Counted from the stretch's first letter, positions 24,554-34,239 are shown. The stretch: DNA of 52,354 bases from JBPOIC01 sp052034865 (GCA_052034865.1 JBPOIC010000031.1:1-52354); one strand, 5' to 3'. Numbers and translations are program-made. Notes: generated from the sequence alone by a model not told the origin.

Positions 24554-25057
24554 CTATCGCTCCACCGCAATGGTTCCGGTTCTAGCCAGATCAAGAATTT
24601 TAAATTTTCCGATTTGTTTGATAAACGTTTCGATCTGATAACTTTCTTCGGTCAGCTGAATAATCAGGCTGGACTCTGCTTCGTCAACCAGGTTGCCTCG
24701 AAATGTTTCGGTGAGTTTGAGAATTTCATCACGCGTTGTCTGTAATTTCTGGACGGTAATCAGGACGGTTTCACGATTGATAAAATTCTCACCCGTCAGA
24801 TCGCGCACCTCAATGACATCCACCAAACGGTTGAGCTGTTTTAGGATCTGCTCAATGATCTGAGGGCTTCCATTGGTGACGAGGGTGATGTGAGAAATTT
24901 TTGGGTCGAGGGTGGGGGCCACGCAAAGCGAATCGATGTTATAGCCTCGGGCCGCAAACATGCTGGAAACGCGGGCTAAAACACCAAACTCATTTTCCAC
25001 CTGAACGGAGATGGTGTGTTTGTCAGATTGCGCTGTAGTTCGATCTTCGTAAACCAT
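24554..25057 (-). CDS. ilvH: Acetolactate synthase small (regulatory) subunit
   Basis: Binds valine and sets the activity of the large subunit in branched-chain amino acid synthesis. The 167-residue protein has an N-terminal ACT domain (HTISVQVENEFGVLARVSSMF ... RGYNIDSLCVAPT) and a C-terminal small-subunit domain from about residue 85. Length is normal. AGGA lies 9 bases before the ATG. It starts 21 bases after the ilvB stop, so the two are co-transcribed. Confidence 0.95.
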   Translation of the reverse strand: MVYEDRTTAQSDKHTISVQVENEFGVLARVSSMFAARGYNIDSLCVAPTLDPKISHITLVTNGSPQIIEQILKQLNRLVDVIEVRDLTGENFINRETVLITVQKLQTTRDEILKLTETFRGNLVDEAESSLIIQLTEESYQIETFIKQIGKFKILDLARTGTIAVER

Positions 25058-25078
25058 GGGATTTTCCTGAAATAAGGT

Positions 25079-26779
25079 TTAAGCCAAAACAATATCACTC
25101 ACACCCTTGCCTGCGGGAACCATCGGATAAACGTTCTCTTCGAGGGCCACCACAAAATCGATAATCGTCGGACGATCACGAGTGGCGAGGGCTTTTTCGA
25201 TGACGGGAATGACCTCTTCTGGTTTTTGGGCGCGGAGCCCTTGAGCCCCGTAGCTTTCGGCAAGTTTAACAAAATCGGGAAGCACCCCGAAATTCACCTG
25301 AGAATACCGATTATCGTAAAAGAGCTCCTGCCACTGCCGAACCATCCCCAAAAACCTGTTATTCAGAATCGCGACAATCACTGGAAGCTTCCATTCCACA
25401 GCCGTCCCAATTTCCTGGATATTCATCTGGATGCTTCCATCTCCGGAAACACAAATGACCGTCGATTCTGGAAACGCCATCTGCGCACCCAGGGCAGCAG
25501 GAAAACCGAATCCCATCGTGCCCAGTCCACCGGAAGTACACCACTTGCGGGCCTGATCAAATTTGAAAAACTGCGCCGCCCACATCTGATGCTGCCCCAC
25601 ATCGGTCGCGACAATCGCGCGCCCTTGGGTTTTTTGATAGAGCTGATCGAGCACGTACTGCGGCTTGATCTCTCCCTCTTTGGATTGCTGATAGGTAATG
25701 GGGGCCTTTTTTCGCCATTCTTCAATTTGATCCCACCAGGATTTCAACTGCTGGTGAAAACGATCCAGATCGGTCTGCTGTCGAACGCGTGCAATCATTT
25801 TTTTAAGCACCTGTTTGACATCGCCTGCAACTGGAACGTCGGTAGTTACATTTTTGCCAATATTTCCTGGATCAATATCAATATGGATTTTTTTCGATTG
25901 GGTAGAAAACTCCGAGAGCTTGCCCGTCACACGATCATCAAAGCGACTACCAATGGCAAACAGCACATCACAGTGATTGATTGCCATGTTTGCATAGTAG
26001 GTTCCGTGCATTCCAAGCATTCCCACAGATAAGGCATCGGTTCCTGGAAAAGCGCCAAGACCCATCAGGGTCAAAGAGACAGGCACATTCAGCAAACGGG
26101 AAAGCTCGGCCACTTCATCAGCCGCATTGGAAAGTATGGCCCCGCCTCCAACATAAAGCAGAGGTCTTTTGGCGGAAAGTAAAAGAGCCAGGGCTTCATC
26201 GATTTTGGAATCTTGAGGATCCGGAGGAATTTTGGGAGAGCGCACGGTGATGGAATCCATCGGCAGATACTCAGTAAACATCTGTTGAATATCTTTGGGC
26301 ACATCCACAACTACAGGCCCTGGACGCCCTTGTGTAGCGACCTCGAAGGCTTCTTTGAGGACGCGTTGAAGATCACGAACGTCTTTGACCAGATAATTGT
26401 GCTTCGTACACGAGCGCGTAATCCCAACGACATCGGCTTCCTGGAAGGCATCATTCCCAATCATGGGCACGGGGACTTGTCCGGATATCACGACCAAGGG
26501 AATTGAATCCATGAAGGCTGTCGCCAGACCTGTAACCGTGTTCGTGGCACCGGGTCCGGAAGTTACAATGACAACTCCAGGTTTTCCGGTCACGCGAGCA
26601 TAGCCATCAGCCATATGAACTGCGGCCTGTTCATGCCTTACAAGCACGTGTTTGATTTGAGGGTGTTTGAAAAGCTCATCGTAGACATAGAGAATGGCCC
26701 CTCCTGGATAACCAAAAACCAGGTGGGCATTCAGATCGATGAGGGACTGGATAATGATTTGTGCACCGTTGAGTTGCAT
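25079..26779 (-). CDS. ilvB: Acetolactate synthase large (catalytic) subunit
   Basis: Thiamine-diphosphate enzyme that makes acetolactate or acetohydroxybutyrate from pyruvate. The 566-residue protein shows the N-terminal FGYPGG motif, the catalytic glutamate in RHEQAAVHMADGYAR and the ThDP-binding GDGSIQMN motif near the C-terminus. FAD-binding and pyruvate motifs are canonical. The ATG at 26779 is chosen over an in-frame TTG at 26788 because it matches family starts and because the predicted transcription start lies between them. There is no Shine-Dalgarno; the transcript looks almost leaderless. Confidence 0.95.
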   Translation of the reverse strand: MQLNGAQIIIQSLIDLNAHLVFGYPGGAILYVYDELFKHPQIKHVLVRHEQAAVHMADGYARVTGKPGVVIVTSGPGATNTVTGLATAFMDSIPLVVISGQVPVPMIGNDAFQEADVVGITRSCTKHNYLVKDVRDLQRVLKEAFEVATQGRPGPVVVDVPKDIQQMFTEYLPMDSITVRSPKIPPDPQDSKIDEALALLLSAKRPLLYVGGGAILSNAADEVAELSRLLNVPVSLTLMGLGAFPGTDALSVGMLGMHGTYYANMAINHCDVLFAIGSRFDDRVTGKLSEFSTQSKKIHIDIDPGNIGKNVTTDVPVAGDVKQVLKKMIARVRQQTDLDRFHQQLKSWWDQIEEWRKKAPITYQQSKEGEIKPQYVLDQLYQKTQGRAIVATDVGQHQMWAAQFFKFDQARKWCTSGGLGTMGFGFPAALGAQMAFPESTVICVSGDGSIQMNIQEIGTAVEWKLPVIVAILNNRFLGMVRQWQELFYDNRYSQVNFGVLPDFVKLAESYGAQGLRAQKPEEVIPVIEKALATRDRPTIIDFVVALEENVYPMVPAGKGVSDIVLA

Positions 26780-26790
26780 AGAAATCAAAT

Positions 26791-26819
26791 CTTATAGGAT
26801 GGGTGTCTGTTGCTGTCAA
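26791..26819 (-). promoter_or_regulatory. Strong promoter of ilvB-ilvH with near-zero leader
   Basis: TTGACA (26819-26814) and TATAAG (26796-26791) are spaced exactly 17 bases. The -10 box ends only 11 bases before the ilvB ATG at 26779, so the start site falls about 4-5 bases upstream of the codon. No terminator, T-box or leader peptide fits in the space, so classic attenuation control is unlikely here. Confidence 0.8.
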
Positions 26820-26830
26820 ACGGGGGAATC

Positions 26831-26854
26831 TGAATTTGCCGGAACGCAAATTCA
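26831..26854. repeat. 9-bp inverted repeat between tsaB and ilvB
   Basis: TGAATTTGC and GCAAATTCA are perfectly complementary over a 6-base loop. On the minus strand no T-run follows, so it is a poor terminator for tsaB. It sits 12 bases from the ilvB -35 box and could equally be a regulator site. Confidence 0.4.
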
Positions 26855-26894
26855 CCCCTCTACACTGCTTCAACTGGAATTGATTCAACCGGAT

Positions 26895-27599
26895 TCATTT
26901 TGTAAGGCGCTGTTGTGCCTCAGGGGCTCTTAAGTATTGAGGGGTTAGTGCCTGAGACGAGATTTCTTCGACTTTCAATTGCAAAAAGTCTTTGTAGGCT
27001 AATTGCCCCACATCGGCGGCAGAAATTCCTGTGCTATTTTCATCGAGCTCATAAGGATGAGATCCGAAAATTTCCCGAATCTCACGAACATATTTTGAAA
27101 CTCCGCTACCAATCAGCTGGACAGGTTCTTCAGGCGAAAGACTTGTCAGAAGCAGATTCAAAAAATCACGAGGGGCCTGTGCCCTTTCTTCCATTATAAG
27201 ACAAAGACCGGATTCAGAGCGCTGATAGAGTGCCGCAAAAATCTCTCCGCGGTAGGCATCGAGAAAAGGAGCAGAAAGTTTTAGCGGAGAGTCCTGCATC
27301 GCCAGGCTCTTCAAGGTGGAAACACCCATAGCTGGTTTTTTAAGAGAAAGAGCCAGGCCTTTTATGAAGGCAAGTCCAACCCGAACGCCGGTAAAAGAGC
27401 CAGGACCATGGGTGACGGCAAAGAGATCGATATCTGAAAGAGAGAAGCCGGCCTGAGCAAGAAGATTTTGAAGCTCGAAAGGAATTCGAGACGTGTGTGA
27501 GGAAGGCCCCGTCCAGGAAGATTGTACCAGAACGTTTGAGTCTTGGAGAACGGCCATTGAGCCTGTGGTTCCCGAGGTGTCGAGGGCAAGCAGATACAT
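26895..27599 (-). CDS. tsaB: tRNA threonylcarbamoyladenosine biosynthesis protein TsaB
   Basis: Non-catalytic partner of TsaD in forming t6A at position 37 of ANN-decoding tRNAs. The 234-residue protein begins LLALDTSG, with the nucleotide-fold VTHGPGSFTGVRVGL motif typical of the TsaB/TsaD family, but lacks the metal HxxxH site of TsaD. The ATG at 27599 begins one base after the rseP stop; an upstream reading frame is rejected because it would lie inside rseP. It closes the long dxr-rseP operon. Its stop is 107 bases from the ilvB promoter. Confidence 0.92.
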   Translation of the reverse strand: MYLLALDTSGTTGSMAVLQDSNVLVQSSWTGPSSHTSRIPFELQNLLAQAGFSLSDIDLFAVTHGPGSFTGVRVGLAFIKGLALSLKKPAMGVSTLKSLAMQDSPLKLSAPFLDAYRGEIFAALYQRSESGLCLIMEERAQAPRDFLNLLLTSLSPEEPVQLIGSGVSKYVREIREIFGSHPYELDENSTGISAADVGQLAYKDFLQLKVEEISSQALTPQYLRAPEAQQRLTK

Positions 27600-27600
27600 C

Positions 27601-28995
27601 TTAGAACCAGCCCGAAATCCGGGCAAAAATGTTCTGGACGAGTTCTGTGCCCAAAAGATCCTTAATGGTCACAACCACCATCAGGGTAATCAACAGGGAA
27701 ATTCCCACCTGCTGCGCCATCATGCGTTTGCGAAGTGAAAGGGGTTTGCGCACGATCCCTTCATAAAGCATGAACATCAGGTGTCCACCATCGAGAACAG
27801 GAATGGGTAAAAGATTGAAAATCCCCAGGCTCAAACTCAGTGAGGAAAGAAGCATCAAAAAATTCCCAAAGCCGTAACGAGCAGCTTCTGTACTTACCAA
27901 AAAGATCTGCACTGGTCCTCCCACATTCTTATAAGCCTTATTTTGAAAAGTGAAGATTTGTTTGATCGCCTGATAGGTGACTTTGGCCTGCCAGAGCACC
28001 TCGGAAGTGCCCTGTTGAATCGATTCATTTAAGCTGCGAGAAACGAATGTTTTTTTAAGATCAGGATTTTTCCAGTGGATTCCGACAATCCATCGTTTGG
28101 AGTCCGAATCGGGATCCTGGATGGGTTTGAGTGAAATGGATTCTTCTTTTCCATCGCGGATCAAATCGATCTTGATCAAATTCCCCTGACTGGCGTTGAT
28201 CGCATCCATGAGCTCCTGAATGCTATTGACGGGATTGCCATTCATTTTTGTGATTCGATCCTTGGGAAGAATCCCTGCTTCTTCTGCTGGAGTTTTGGGA
28301 ACCACTTTATGGACAACAGGTGGGGTTAGAAAACCATCGGGTTCGATGCCGAGCCAACCGAAAAGCCCTCCCATTTTAGCATCCAATTTTATCTGATAGG
28401 TTTCATTTAAATTTTGAGTGGAATGAAACACTTGAAGAGTGACGGATTTGTTCGGATGTTTGCGAACGTAATCCAAAAGCTGTCCCCAGTTTTCAGTCTG
28501 AATCTGATCGATCGCCAAGATGCGGTCTCCTTTTTGGATTCCCGCCTTTTGAGCCGGACTTTCCTGCACCACTCCCAGAACTTCGGGAACCTGTGCCCGA
28601 TATTCAAAAACCCTGGAGCCAATCAGAAACGCGAGCGGAAGAAGGACAAAAGCCAGCACAATATTCATCGTCGGACCGGCTAAAACGACGGCTATTCGCC
28701 TTAAAACCCCTTGGGCAGCAAAACTGCGAGGATCGTTTTTAGCCGTGGACTCTTCACCTTCTTCTGGCTCTTCCCCATACATCTTGACATAACCGCCAAA
28801 AGGAAGGGCGGCAATTCGGTATTCGGTTTCTCCCTTTTTAAATCCGATGAGACGGGGACCAAACCCCAGGGAAAACTGCTCGACTTTGATTCCACAGAGT
28901 TTGGCAATGCTGAAATGACCGAGTTCGTGGATAAAAATCAAAAGACCCAAACCTATTACAAAGTAGATAATAGAAATTAAAAAATCGATGTTCAT
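27601..28995 (-). CDS. rseP: Site-2 intramembrane protease RseP
   Basis: Membrane zinc metalloprotease that cleaves anti-sigma factors and remnant signal peptides within the membrane. The 464-residue protein has HELGH at residues 23-27 in the first membrane helix, two tandem PDZ domains (about 130-210 and 215-300) and the second metal site LPIPVLDGGHLMF near the C-terminus. Length and double PDZ match the E. coli RseP type. Its ATG overlaps the dxr stop by 4 bases (ATGA). The standard order dxr-rseP is kept. Confidence 0.95.
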   Translation of the reverse strand: MNIDFLISIIYFVIGLGLLIFIHELGHFSIAKLCGIKVEQFSLGFGPRLIGFKKGETEYRIAALPFGGYVKMYGEEPEEGEESTAKNDPRSFAAQGVLRRIAVVLAGPTMNIVLAFVLLPLAFLIGSRVFEYRAQVPEVLGVVQESPAQKAGIQKGDRILAIDQIQTENWGQLLDYVRKHPNKSVTLQVFHSTQNLNETYQIKLDAKMGGLFGWLGIEPDGFLTPPVVHKVVPKTPAEEAGILPKDRITKMNGNPVNSIQELMDAINASQGNLIKIDLIRDGKEESISLKPIQDPDSDSKRWIVGIHWKNPDLKKTFVSRSLNESIQQGTSEVLWQAKVTYQAIKQIFTFQNKAYKNVGGPVQIFLVSTEAARYGFGNFLMLLSSLSLSLGIFNLLPIPVLDGGHLMFMLYEGIVRKPLSLRKRMMAQQVGISLLITLMVVVTIKDLLGTELVQNIFARISGWF

Positions 28996-30167
28996 AGCGT
29001 TGATCTCCTCATCAGACCTTTAAGAATTTCACGAGCCTGGTTTCGAATTTGTCGATCTTTTTCAAGCAAGTGATCAAGGGAATTTGCCTCACTTATGGGG
29101 TTTTGCTCCAGCACTTTCGCAAGGGCGAACGGAATATCCATAAAGCCGATTTTTTCTTCTAGAAAATACTGAACCGCGATTTCATTAGCTGCATTGAGCA
29201 TGCAGGGCGCATCGCCCCCTTTTTGCAAAGCCAGGCGCGCCAGATTTAGACAGGGAAAACGCACTTCATCTGGGGCAAAGAAATTTAGATTCTGTAACTG
29301 AATGAGATTCAGGGGGGGAAGATCATGAGTCATTCGCTCAGGATAACTTAAAGCATAACCAATGGGAATCCGCATATCTGGAATTCCCAACTGAGCCAAA
29401 ACTGAACCATCGTCATATTCCACCATCGAATGAATGACACTTTGTGGATGAATGATCACATCAATTTGATTCTCGGGGACATCAAAAAGCCACCGGGCTT
29501 CAATGACTTCCAGGCCTTTATTCATCAGGGTTGCCGAATCGATTGTAATCTTGGCTCCCATTCTCCAGTTCGGGTGTTTTAAAGCCTTCTCACGGGTGAC
29601 TTCCCGGAGCTGATCTGCAGGGGTATTGAGAAAAGGTCCTCCGGAAGCAGTTAAAATCAGACGTTTAACCTCGGAGCGATTGTGACCCTGCAAGACCTGA
29701 AAAATGGCGTTGTGCTCACTATCAACCGGAAGAAGATGAACTCCGTGCTTTTTGGCAGTGCGGGTCATGAGTTCTCCCGCAATGACCATCGTCTCTTTAT
29801 TTGCCAAAGCGATTTGTTTTTTGGCCTCTATGGCACGAAGCGTGGGCACGAGTCCCGAAGCCCCAACCATGGCCGCCACAATCATTTCGGATTCAGGTTG
29901 AGTGGCAACCTCAATCGCGCCTGATTCTCCAAAAACAATTTTTAAATTTTTATCGGGAATCAGCTCGCGCAACTGTTTGGCATCGGCTTCTTCCTGGACG
30001 CTCACACAGGTAGGCTTGAATTCTTCAATCTGCTTTTTAAGCAACTCGACATTTTTGCCGCATGCCAGGGCTTGAACACGAAAGCGCTGAGGATGTGAGC
30101 GAACTATATCGAGGGTGTTGGTTCCAATAGAACCGGTAGATCCGAGAATGGAAATTTTTTTTGGCAT
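28992..30167 (-). CDS. dxr: 1-deoxy-D-xylulose 5-phosphate reductoisomerase
   Basis: NADPH enzyme of the MEP pathway to isopentenyl diphosphate. The 391-residue protein begins with the NADPH-binding ILGSTGSIGTNTLDIV motif; the metal and substrate motif PVDSEHNAIFQ and the SGGPFLNTP loop are present. The start at 30167 is chosen over a TTG at 30242 because the family begins there. The Shine-Dalgarno is weak, so coupling with cdsA or leader-dependent initiation is possible. It lies 89 bases after cdsA and overlaps rseP by 4. Confidence 0.95.
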   Translation of the reverse strand: MPKKISILGSTGSIGTNTLDIVRSHPQRFRVQALACGKNVELLKKQIEEFKPTCVSVQEEADAKQLRELIPDKNLKIVFGESGAIEVATQPESEMIVAAMVGASGLVPTLRAIEAKKQIALANKETMVIAGELMTRTAKKHGVHLLPVDSEHNAIFQVLQGHNRSEVKRLILTASGGPFLNTPADQLREVTREKALKHPNWRMGAKITIDSATLMNKGLEVIEARWLFDVPENQIDVIIHPQSVIHSMVEYDDGSVLAQLGIPDMRIPIGYALSYPERMTHDLPPLNLIQLQNLNFFAPDEVRFPCLNLARLALQKGGDAPCMLNAANEIAVQYFLEEKIGFMDIPFALAKVLEQNPISEANSLDHLLEKDRQIRNQAREILKGLMRRSTL

Positions 30168-30256
30168 GCAAGATGTTTCTTTCAAGGTGTCCGTGGAGCC
30201 AACAGTTTTCAAACGAGGTGACGAAGGGTTCGCTGAACCCAAAGTAAGATCACGCC

Positions 30257-31069
30257 CTAATAAAAAATCTTCGAGTAATAGTAAATGAGGGGCGCAGTAA
30301 ACAAAACGGCATCCAGCCGATCCAACAGCCCTCCGTGCCCAGGAATCAACTCACCTGAATCTTTAACCCCCACGCTGCGCTTAATGAGAGATTCAGACAG
30401 ATCTCCCAGGGGTCCGACAATTCCAATAAGAATTCCCAGAACTATACAGTCGTGAAACGCAAAATCCTGCCAGAAAAAAAAGCGACATAAAAATGCGGCT
30501 ATCACACTTCCCGCAATTCCTCCGATCAGGCCTTCAATCGTTTTTCCGGGAGAAACCCGGGGGGCGAGTTTGTGTTTTCCAAAGAGGTGACCCGCAAAAT
30601 AGGCAGAGGTATCGGCCATGAAGGTAGAGCCTGCGACGAGGAAAATCCAGAAATCTCCATTTTCTCGGGCACGCAAAAGACCAGTATAAGAAAAAAGACA
30701 GCCAATATAAAGACACCCAAAAACAGTGAAGGCAATCTGGGAAAATGCAAGGGTTAAGTCGTGATCACAAAAAAGATAATAGGCAAAGGTGACTATGATG
30801 ATGAGAGCCAGGCAGGCAACCCAAAGCTCATAACCCGTTTTAGAGAAGAGGATGACCACTGAAAGCAAACAACCCAGCCCTACGCCCAAAAGCGGTGAGG
30901 AAGAAGGATGTTTTGGCAAACTCATCTCCATCAATTCTTTTAAACAAATCCCCACAACCGGAATCATGGCCAGTTTAAAAATAAAGGGAGGCGCATAAAG
31001 CACAAAAAGGACCGTGAGCACGGCCATCAAAATTCCCCACAGTATTTTTTTATGATCCCAGGTTTTCAA
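30257..31069 (-). CDS. cdsA: Phosphatidate cytidylyltransferase
   Basis: Membrane enzyme converting phosphatidic acid and CTP to CDP-diacylglycerol, the precursor of bacterial phospholipids. The 270-residue, highly hydrophobic protein has about eight predicted membrane helices and the C-terminal signature KRSVGVKDSGELIPGHGG followed by LLDRLDA. Length is normal. It lies between uppS (37-base gap) and dxr in the leftward cluster. Confidence 0.94.
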   Translation of the reverse strand: MKTWDHKKILWGILMAVLTVLFVLYAPPFIFKLAMIPVVGICLKELMEMSLPKHPSSSPLLGVGLGCLLSVVILFSKTGYELWVACLALIIIVTFAYYLFCDHDLTLAFSQIAFTVFGCLYIGCLFSYTGLLRARENGDFWIFLVAGSTFMADTSAYFAGHLFGKHKLAPRVSPGKTIEGLIGGIAGSVIAAFLCRFFFWQDFAFHDCIVLGILIGIVGPLGDLSESLIKRSVGVKDSGELIPGHGGLLDRLDAVLFTAPLIYYYSKIFY

Positions 31070-31106
31070 AACCCTCTCCCAAAAATTGCTTTAGTCTGAA
31101 TTTATT

Positions 31107-31841
31107 TCAATCCAAATCCCTTAACTGGTCACTCGTCCGCCCGAAACGCCTTTCCCGTCTTTGATATTCGGCCAAAGCCCGTAAAAATTCTTCGCGGTTA
31201 AAATCTGGCCAAAGAGTATCTGTAAAGTAAAGCTCGGCATAAGCCATCTGCCAAAGCAAGAAATTACTCAGGCGATTCTCACCACTGGTCCGGATGAGTA
31301 AATCCGGGTCCGGAATTCCCTCCGTATCAAGATAGGTTGAAAACTCTTCCGGCCTGAGGGGGGTGTGATCCCTGTTTTTGAGACGATTTTGAAGCAGACG
31401 ATCGGCAGCACGGGCAATTTCATTTCTTCCCCCGTAGGAGAGGGCCAAAATGAGGGTCATCTGAGTAAAATCCTGAGTCTGATTTTTGATTTCTTCCAGC
31501 AGTTGAAAGATGGCAGGAGGAAGGCGGTCAATTTCACCGATCGTTCGCAGACGGATCTGGCTTCGGGTGAGTTTTTCACGGTTTAGGATCAGGAAATGAT
31601 ACAGCAGATCCATGAGTCCATCGACTTCATGGGAAGGTCGATTCCAATTTTCCTGCGAGAAAGCAAATAAAGTGAGGTAACGGATTCCAAGTTCATGACA
31701 GCAGCTCACAATTTCTTCAACGGTCTGACTGCCACGATGATGGCCCTCCAGGCGATGCAATTTCTGGCGCAAGGCCCATCGTCCATTACCATCCATGATC
31801 ATTGCAACATGTTGGGGATTTTTTTTGGGATCCAGGTCCAT
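31107..31841 (-). CDS. uppS: Undecaprenyl diphosphate synthase
   Basis: cis-Prenyltransferase that builds the C55 carrier lipid for peptidoglycan and O-antigen. The 244-residue protein has the first conserved block HVAMIMDGNGRWA with catalytic D17, the LTLFAFSQENWNRP block, and the RTSGENRLSNFLLWQMAYAEL C-terminal block. Length is normal. It follows frr by 92 bases. Confidence 0.95.
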   Translation of the reverse strand: MDLDPKKNPQHVAMIMDGNGRWALRQKLHRLEGHHRGSQTVEEIVSCCHELGIRYLTLFAFSQENWNRPSHEVDGLMDLLYHFLILNREKLTRSQIRLRTIGEIDRLPPAIFQLLEEIKNQTQDFTQMTLILALSYGGRNEIARAADRLLQNRLKNRDHTPLRPEEFSTYLDTEGIPDPDLLIRTSGENRLSNFLLWQMAYAELYFTDTLWPDFNREEFLRALAEYQRRERRFGRTSDQLRDLD

Positions 31842-31933
31842 AAAGAGTGATGGATCGGCTCTACGCGGGAGACGACAGGTCCAACAGAATGTTCATTCAG
31901 CACCGCGCGTCGTCCGCTGGAAAAGAACGGTTT

Positions 31934-32491
31934 TTAAATTTCCATCAATTCTTTTTCCTTATGCGCCACGACCTGATCAATTTTTTCAACAAATTCATGG
32001 GTAATTTTTTCAACATCGGCATTCAGGTGTTTGTGGTCATCTTCGGAGATCTGTTTTTCCTTCTCCTGCTTTTTAAGAAGCTCCATCACCTCGCGACGGA
32101 TATGGCGGAGAGCAATTTTTCCTTCTTCTCCCACTTTCTTGACCATTTTCACCAATTCCTTACGACGCTCTTCGGTTAGTGCAGGAATCGGAAGTCGCAC
32201 GATTTTCCCATCATTCACAGGGGACAAACCGATTCCGGATTTCAAAATTGCCTTTTCAATATCGGGAATGACTTTGGGATCCCAGGGAGCCAAGGTAATC
32301 ATGCGCGATTCAGGAATCGAAAGGGTCGCCACCTGATTTAAGGGAGTTGCCGTCCCATAATAATCCACTCTTACATCATCTAGAATAGAAAGCGACGCAC
32401 GACCTGTGCGAACCTTGCCCAAATCGACTTGCAGGGATTTAATCGACTTTTCCATTTTCTGTCTAAGTTCATTGAGGACAGGATTAGACAT
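31934..32491 (-). CDS. frr: Ribosome recycling factor
   Basis: Cytoplasmic factor that, with EF-G, splits post-termination ribosomes. The 185-residue protein has the SLQVDLGKVRTGRASLSILD N-terminal helix, the central YGTATPLNQVATLSIPE domain and a long helical C-terminus (TEERRKELVKMVKKVGEEGKIALRHIRRE). Canonical in length. It follows pyrH by 32 bases. Confidence 0.96.
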   Translation of the reverse strand: MSNPVLNELRQKMEKSIKSLQVDLGKVRTGRASLSILDDVRVDYYGTATPLNQVATLSIPESRMITLAPWDPKVIPDIEKAILKSGIGLSPVNDGKIVRLPIPALTEERRKELVKMVKKVGEEGKIALRHIRREVMELLKKQEKEKQISEDDHKHLNADVEKITHEFVEKIDQVVAHKEKELMEI

Positions 32492-32523
32492 GCTGACACC
32501 TTTCTTGAAAAAATGGACTCCGT

Positions 32524-33237
32524 TTAAAGAACCAGGGTTCCAACCTTCTCACCCATAATCACCCGCTTGATGTTGCCTCGCTGGAAAAGGTTAAAGACAA
32601 TGATGGGAAGATTGTGATCCATGCAGAGTGAAATGGAAGTGGAATCCATGACCTTTAGGTTACGATTCAAAACTTCCAAAAAAGAAAGCTGATCGAATTT
32701 GGTGGCGTCTTTATTTTTTTTCGGATCGCTATCGTAGACTCCATCCACTTTTGTCGCTTTCAAAATGACATCGGCCCTAATTTCCATCGCCCGCAACGCG
32801 GAAGCGGTATCGGTTGAAAAGAAAGGATTTCCGGTCCCTGCAGCCAGGATGATGATCCGACCTTTTTCCAAATGCCGGGTGGCTCTCCTGCGAATATAAG
32901 GCTCAACAACCTTCTGAATCTGAATTGCCGATAAAACACGGGTATGAACCCCCATTTTTTCCAGGCAATCCTGTAAGGCCATGGCATTGATCACGGTCGC
33001 AAGCATTCCCATGTAATCCGCGCTCGCGCGATCGATGGCTCCGGCTTCTTCTCCCGTGCCACGAAAGATATTGCCTCCTCCAATTACGATTGCAAGCTCA
33101 ACCCCTAACTCCTGCACTTCTTTGAGCTCCTGGGCAATATTGCGAACGACGTCGAGATCAATTCCATACCCTTCAGGGCGCATAAGGGCTTCACCAGACA
33201 ACTTGAGAAGGATGCGTTTATATTTTGGAGCAGTCAT
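32524..33237 (-). CDS. pyrH: Uridylate kinase
   Basis: Bacterial-type hexameric UMP kinase (amino-acid-kinase fold) that makes UDP. The 237-residue protein has the ILLKLSGEAL N-terminal lysine motif, the VIGGGNIFRG glycine loop and the C-terminal FNLFQRGNIKRV segment. It lies between tsf (99-base gap) and frr in the classic order. Confidence 0.96.
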   Translation of the reverse strand: MTAPKYKRILLKLSGEALMRPEGYGIDLDVVRNIAQELKEVQELGVELAIVIGGGNIFRGTGEEAGAIDRASADYMGMLATVINAMALQDCLEKMGVHTRVLSAIQIQKVVEPYIRRRATRHLEKGRIIILAAGTGNPFFSTDTASALRAMEIRADVILKATKVDGVYDSDPKKNKDATKFDQLSFLEVLNRNLKVMDSTSISLCMDHNLPIIVFNLFQRGNIKRVIMGEKVGTLVL

Positions 33238-33336
33238 GGCGATTCATTACCCTTGAAGAAAAGAAGTTTGAAGATTCAGCACCATGAGGAAGCTTTAGAG
33301 CGCCTCAAAATCCTGAGTCAGACTTCAAGCGACCCA

Positions 33337-34239
33337 TTACGAATTTAACTGTTTAGCCACCTCAGCCGCAAAATCGGATTCCTTGCGGGCAATCCCTTCT
33401 CCGACCTGATAGCGAATAAACTCCAGGGTCTGGATCTCAGGATTCACCTGTTTGAGATATTGGTCGATGGTTTGTTTACCCGTGGGATCTTTCACGAAGA
33501 TCTGGTTCAAAAGACAAACCTCATCGGCAAACCGAAGAACTTTTCCTTCAAGGATTTTTTCAAGAACTGGGGCAGGCTTGTTCAGGTCTTTCATCTGCTC
33601 GCGGTAAATTTCTTTTTCGTGTTCGATCACCGAGGCAGGAATCTGCTCTTTGGAAAGATATTGAGGTGAAGCCGCAGCGATATGCATCGCCACATCGCGC
33701 AAAAGGCTATCATTTAAAGTACCAGCAGGACCCTTCAGGCGAATCAGAACACCGATTTTATCTCCCATGTGGATATACGAACCGATTTTTTCATCGGAGC
33801 CCGCATGTATTTTTTGAAATCGGCGGATGGAGATATTTTCACCAATCTTTAAGATGAGATCCTGCAGAACATCCTGCAATTTTTTACCCTGATACGGAGC
33901 AGACAGGAGGGTCGCAATATCTTTTGGATCTGTCGAGAGAATGAGAGCAGCAACTCCATCGGTGAAGGCCTTGAACTCTGGATTTTTTGCCACGAAGTCG
34001 GTTTCGGAATTGATCTCAGCAATGACGGTATCAGCGCCTTGGGATAGAATTACAATGCGTCCCTCTGCGGTAATGCGTCCGGATTTTTTCTCTGCCTTGG
34101 CCGCTCCTGTCTTGCGCAATACATCGACGGCTTTTTCAAAATCACCACCGCTTTCGACCAGGGCTTTTTTGCAATCCACGATGCCGGCTCCGGTTTTTTC
34201 ACGTAATTCTTTCACGAGTTGAGTGGAAATCTCTGCCAT
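33337..34239 (-). CDS. tsf: Translation elongation factor Ts
   Basis: Guanine-nucleotide exchange factor of EF-Tu. The 300-residue protein has the N-terminal LVKELREKTGAGIVDCKKAL UBA motif, the TDFVAKNPEF core motif (TDFV contacts EF-Tu) and the later HIAAASPQYL segment. It is the usual length of the two-subdomain form. AAGGAG lies upstream of the ATG. It is the second gene of the rpsB-led cluster, 120 bases after rpsB. Confidence 0.96.
   Translation of the reverse strand: MAEISTQLVKELREKTGAGIVDCKKALVESGGDFEKAVDVLRKTGAAKAEKKSGRITAEGRIVILSQGADTVIAEINSETDFVAKNPEFKAFTDGVAALILSTDPKDIATLLSAPYQGKKLQDVLQDLILKIGENISIRRFQKIHAGSDEKIGSYIHMGDKIGVLIRLKGPAGTLNDSLLRDVAMHIAAASPQYLSKEQIPASVIEHEKEIYREQMKDLNKPAPVLEKILEGKVLRFADEVCLLNQIFVKDPTGKQTIDQYLKQVNPEIQTLEFIRYQVGEGIARKESDFAAEVAKQLNS

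Noticed and set aside
26831..26854. tsaB terminator
   Set aside because: The hairpin is good but no T-run follows on the minus strand; kept only as an inverted repeat.
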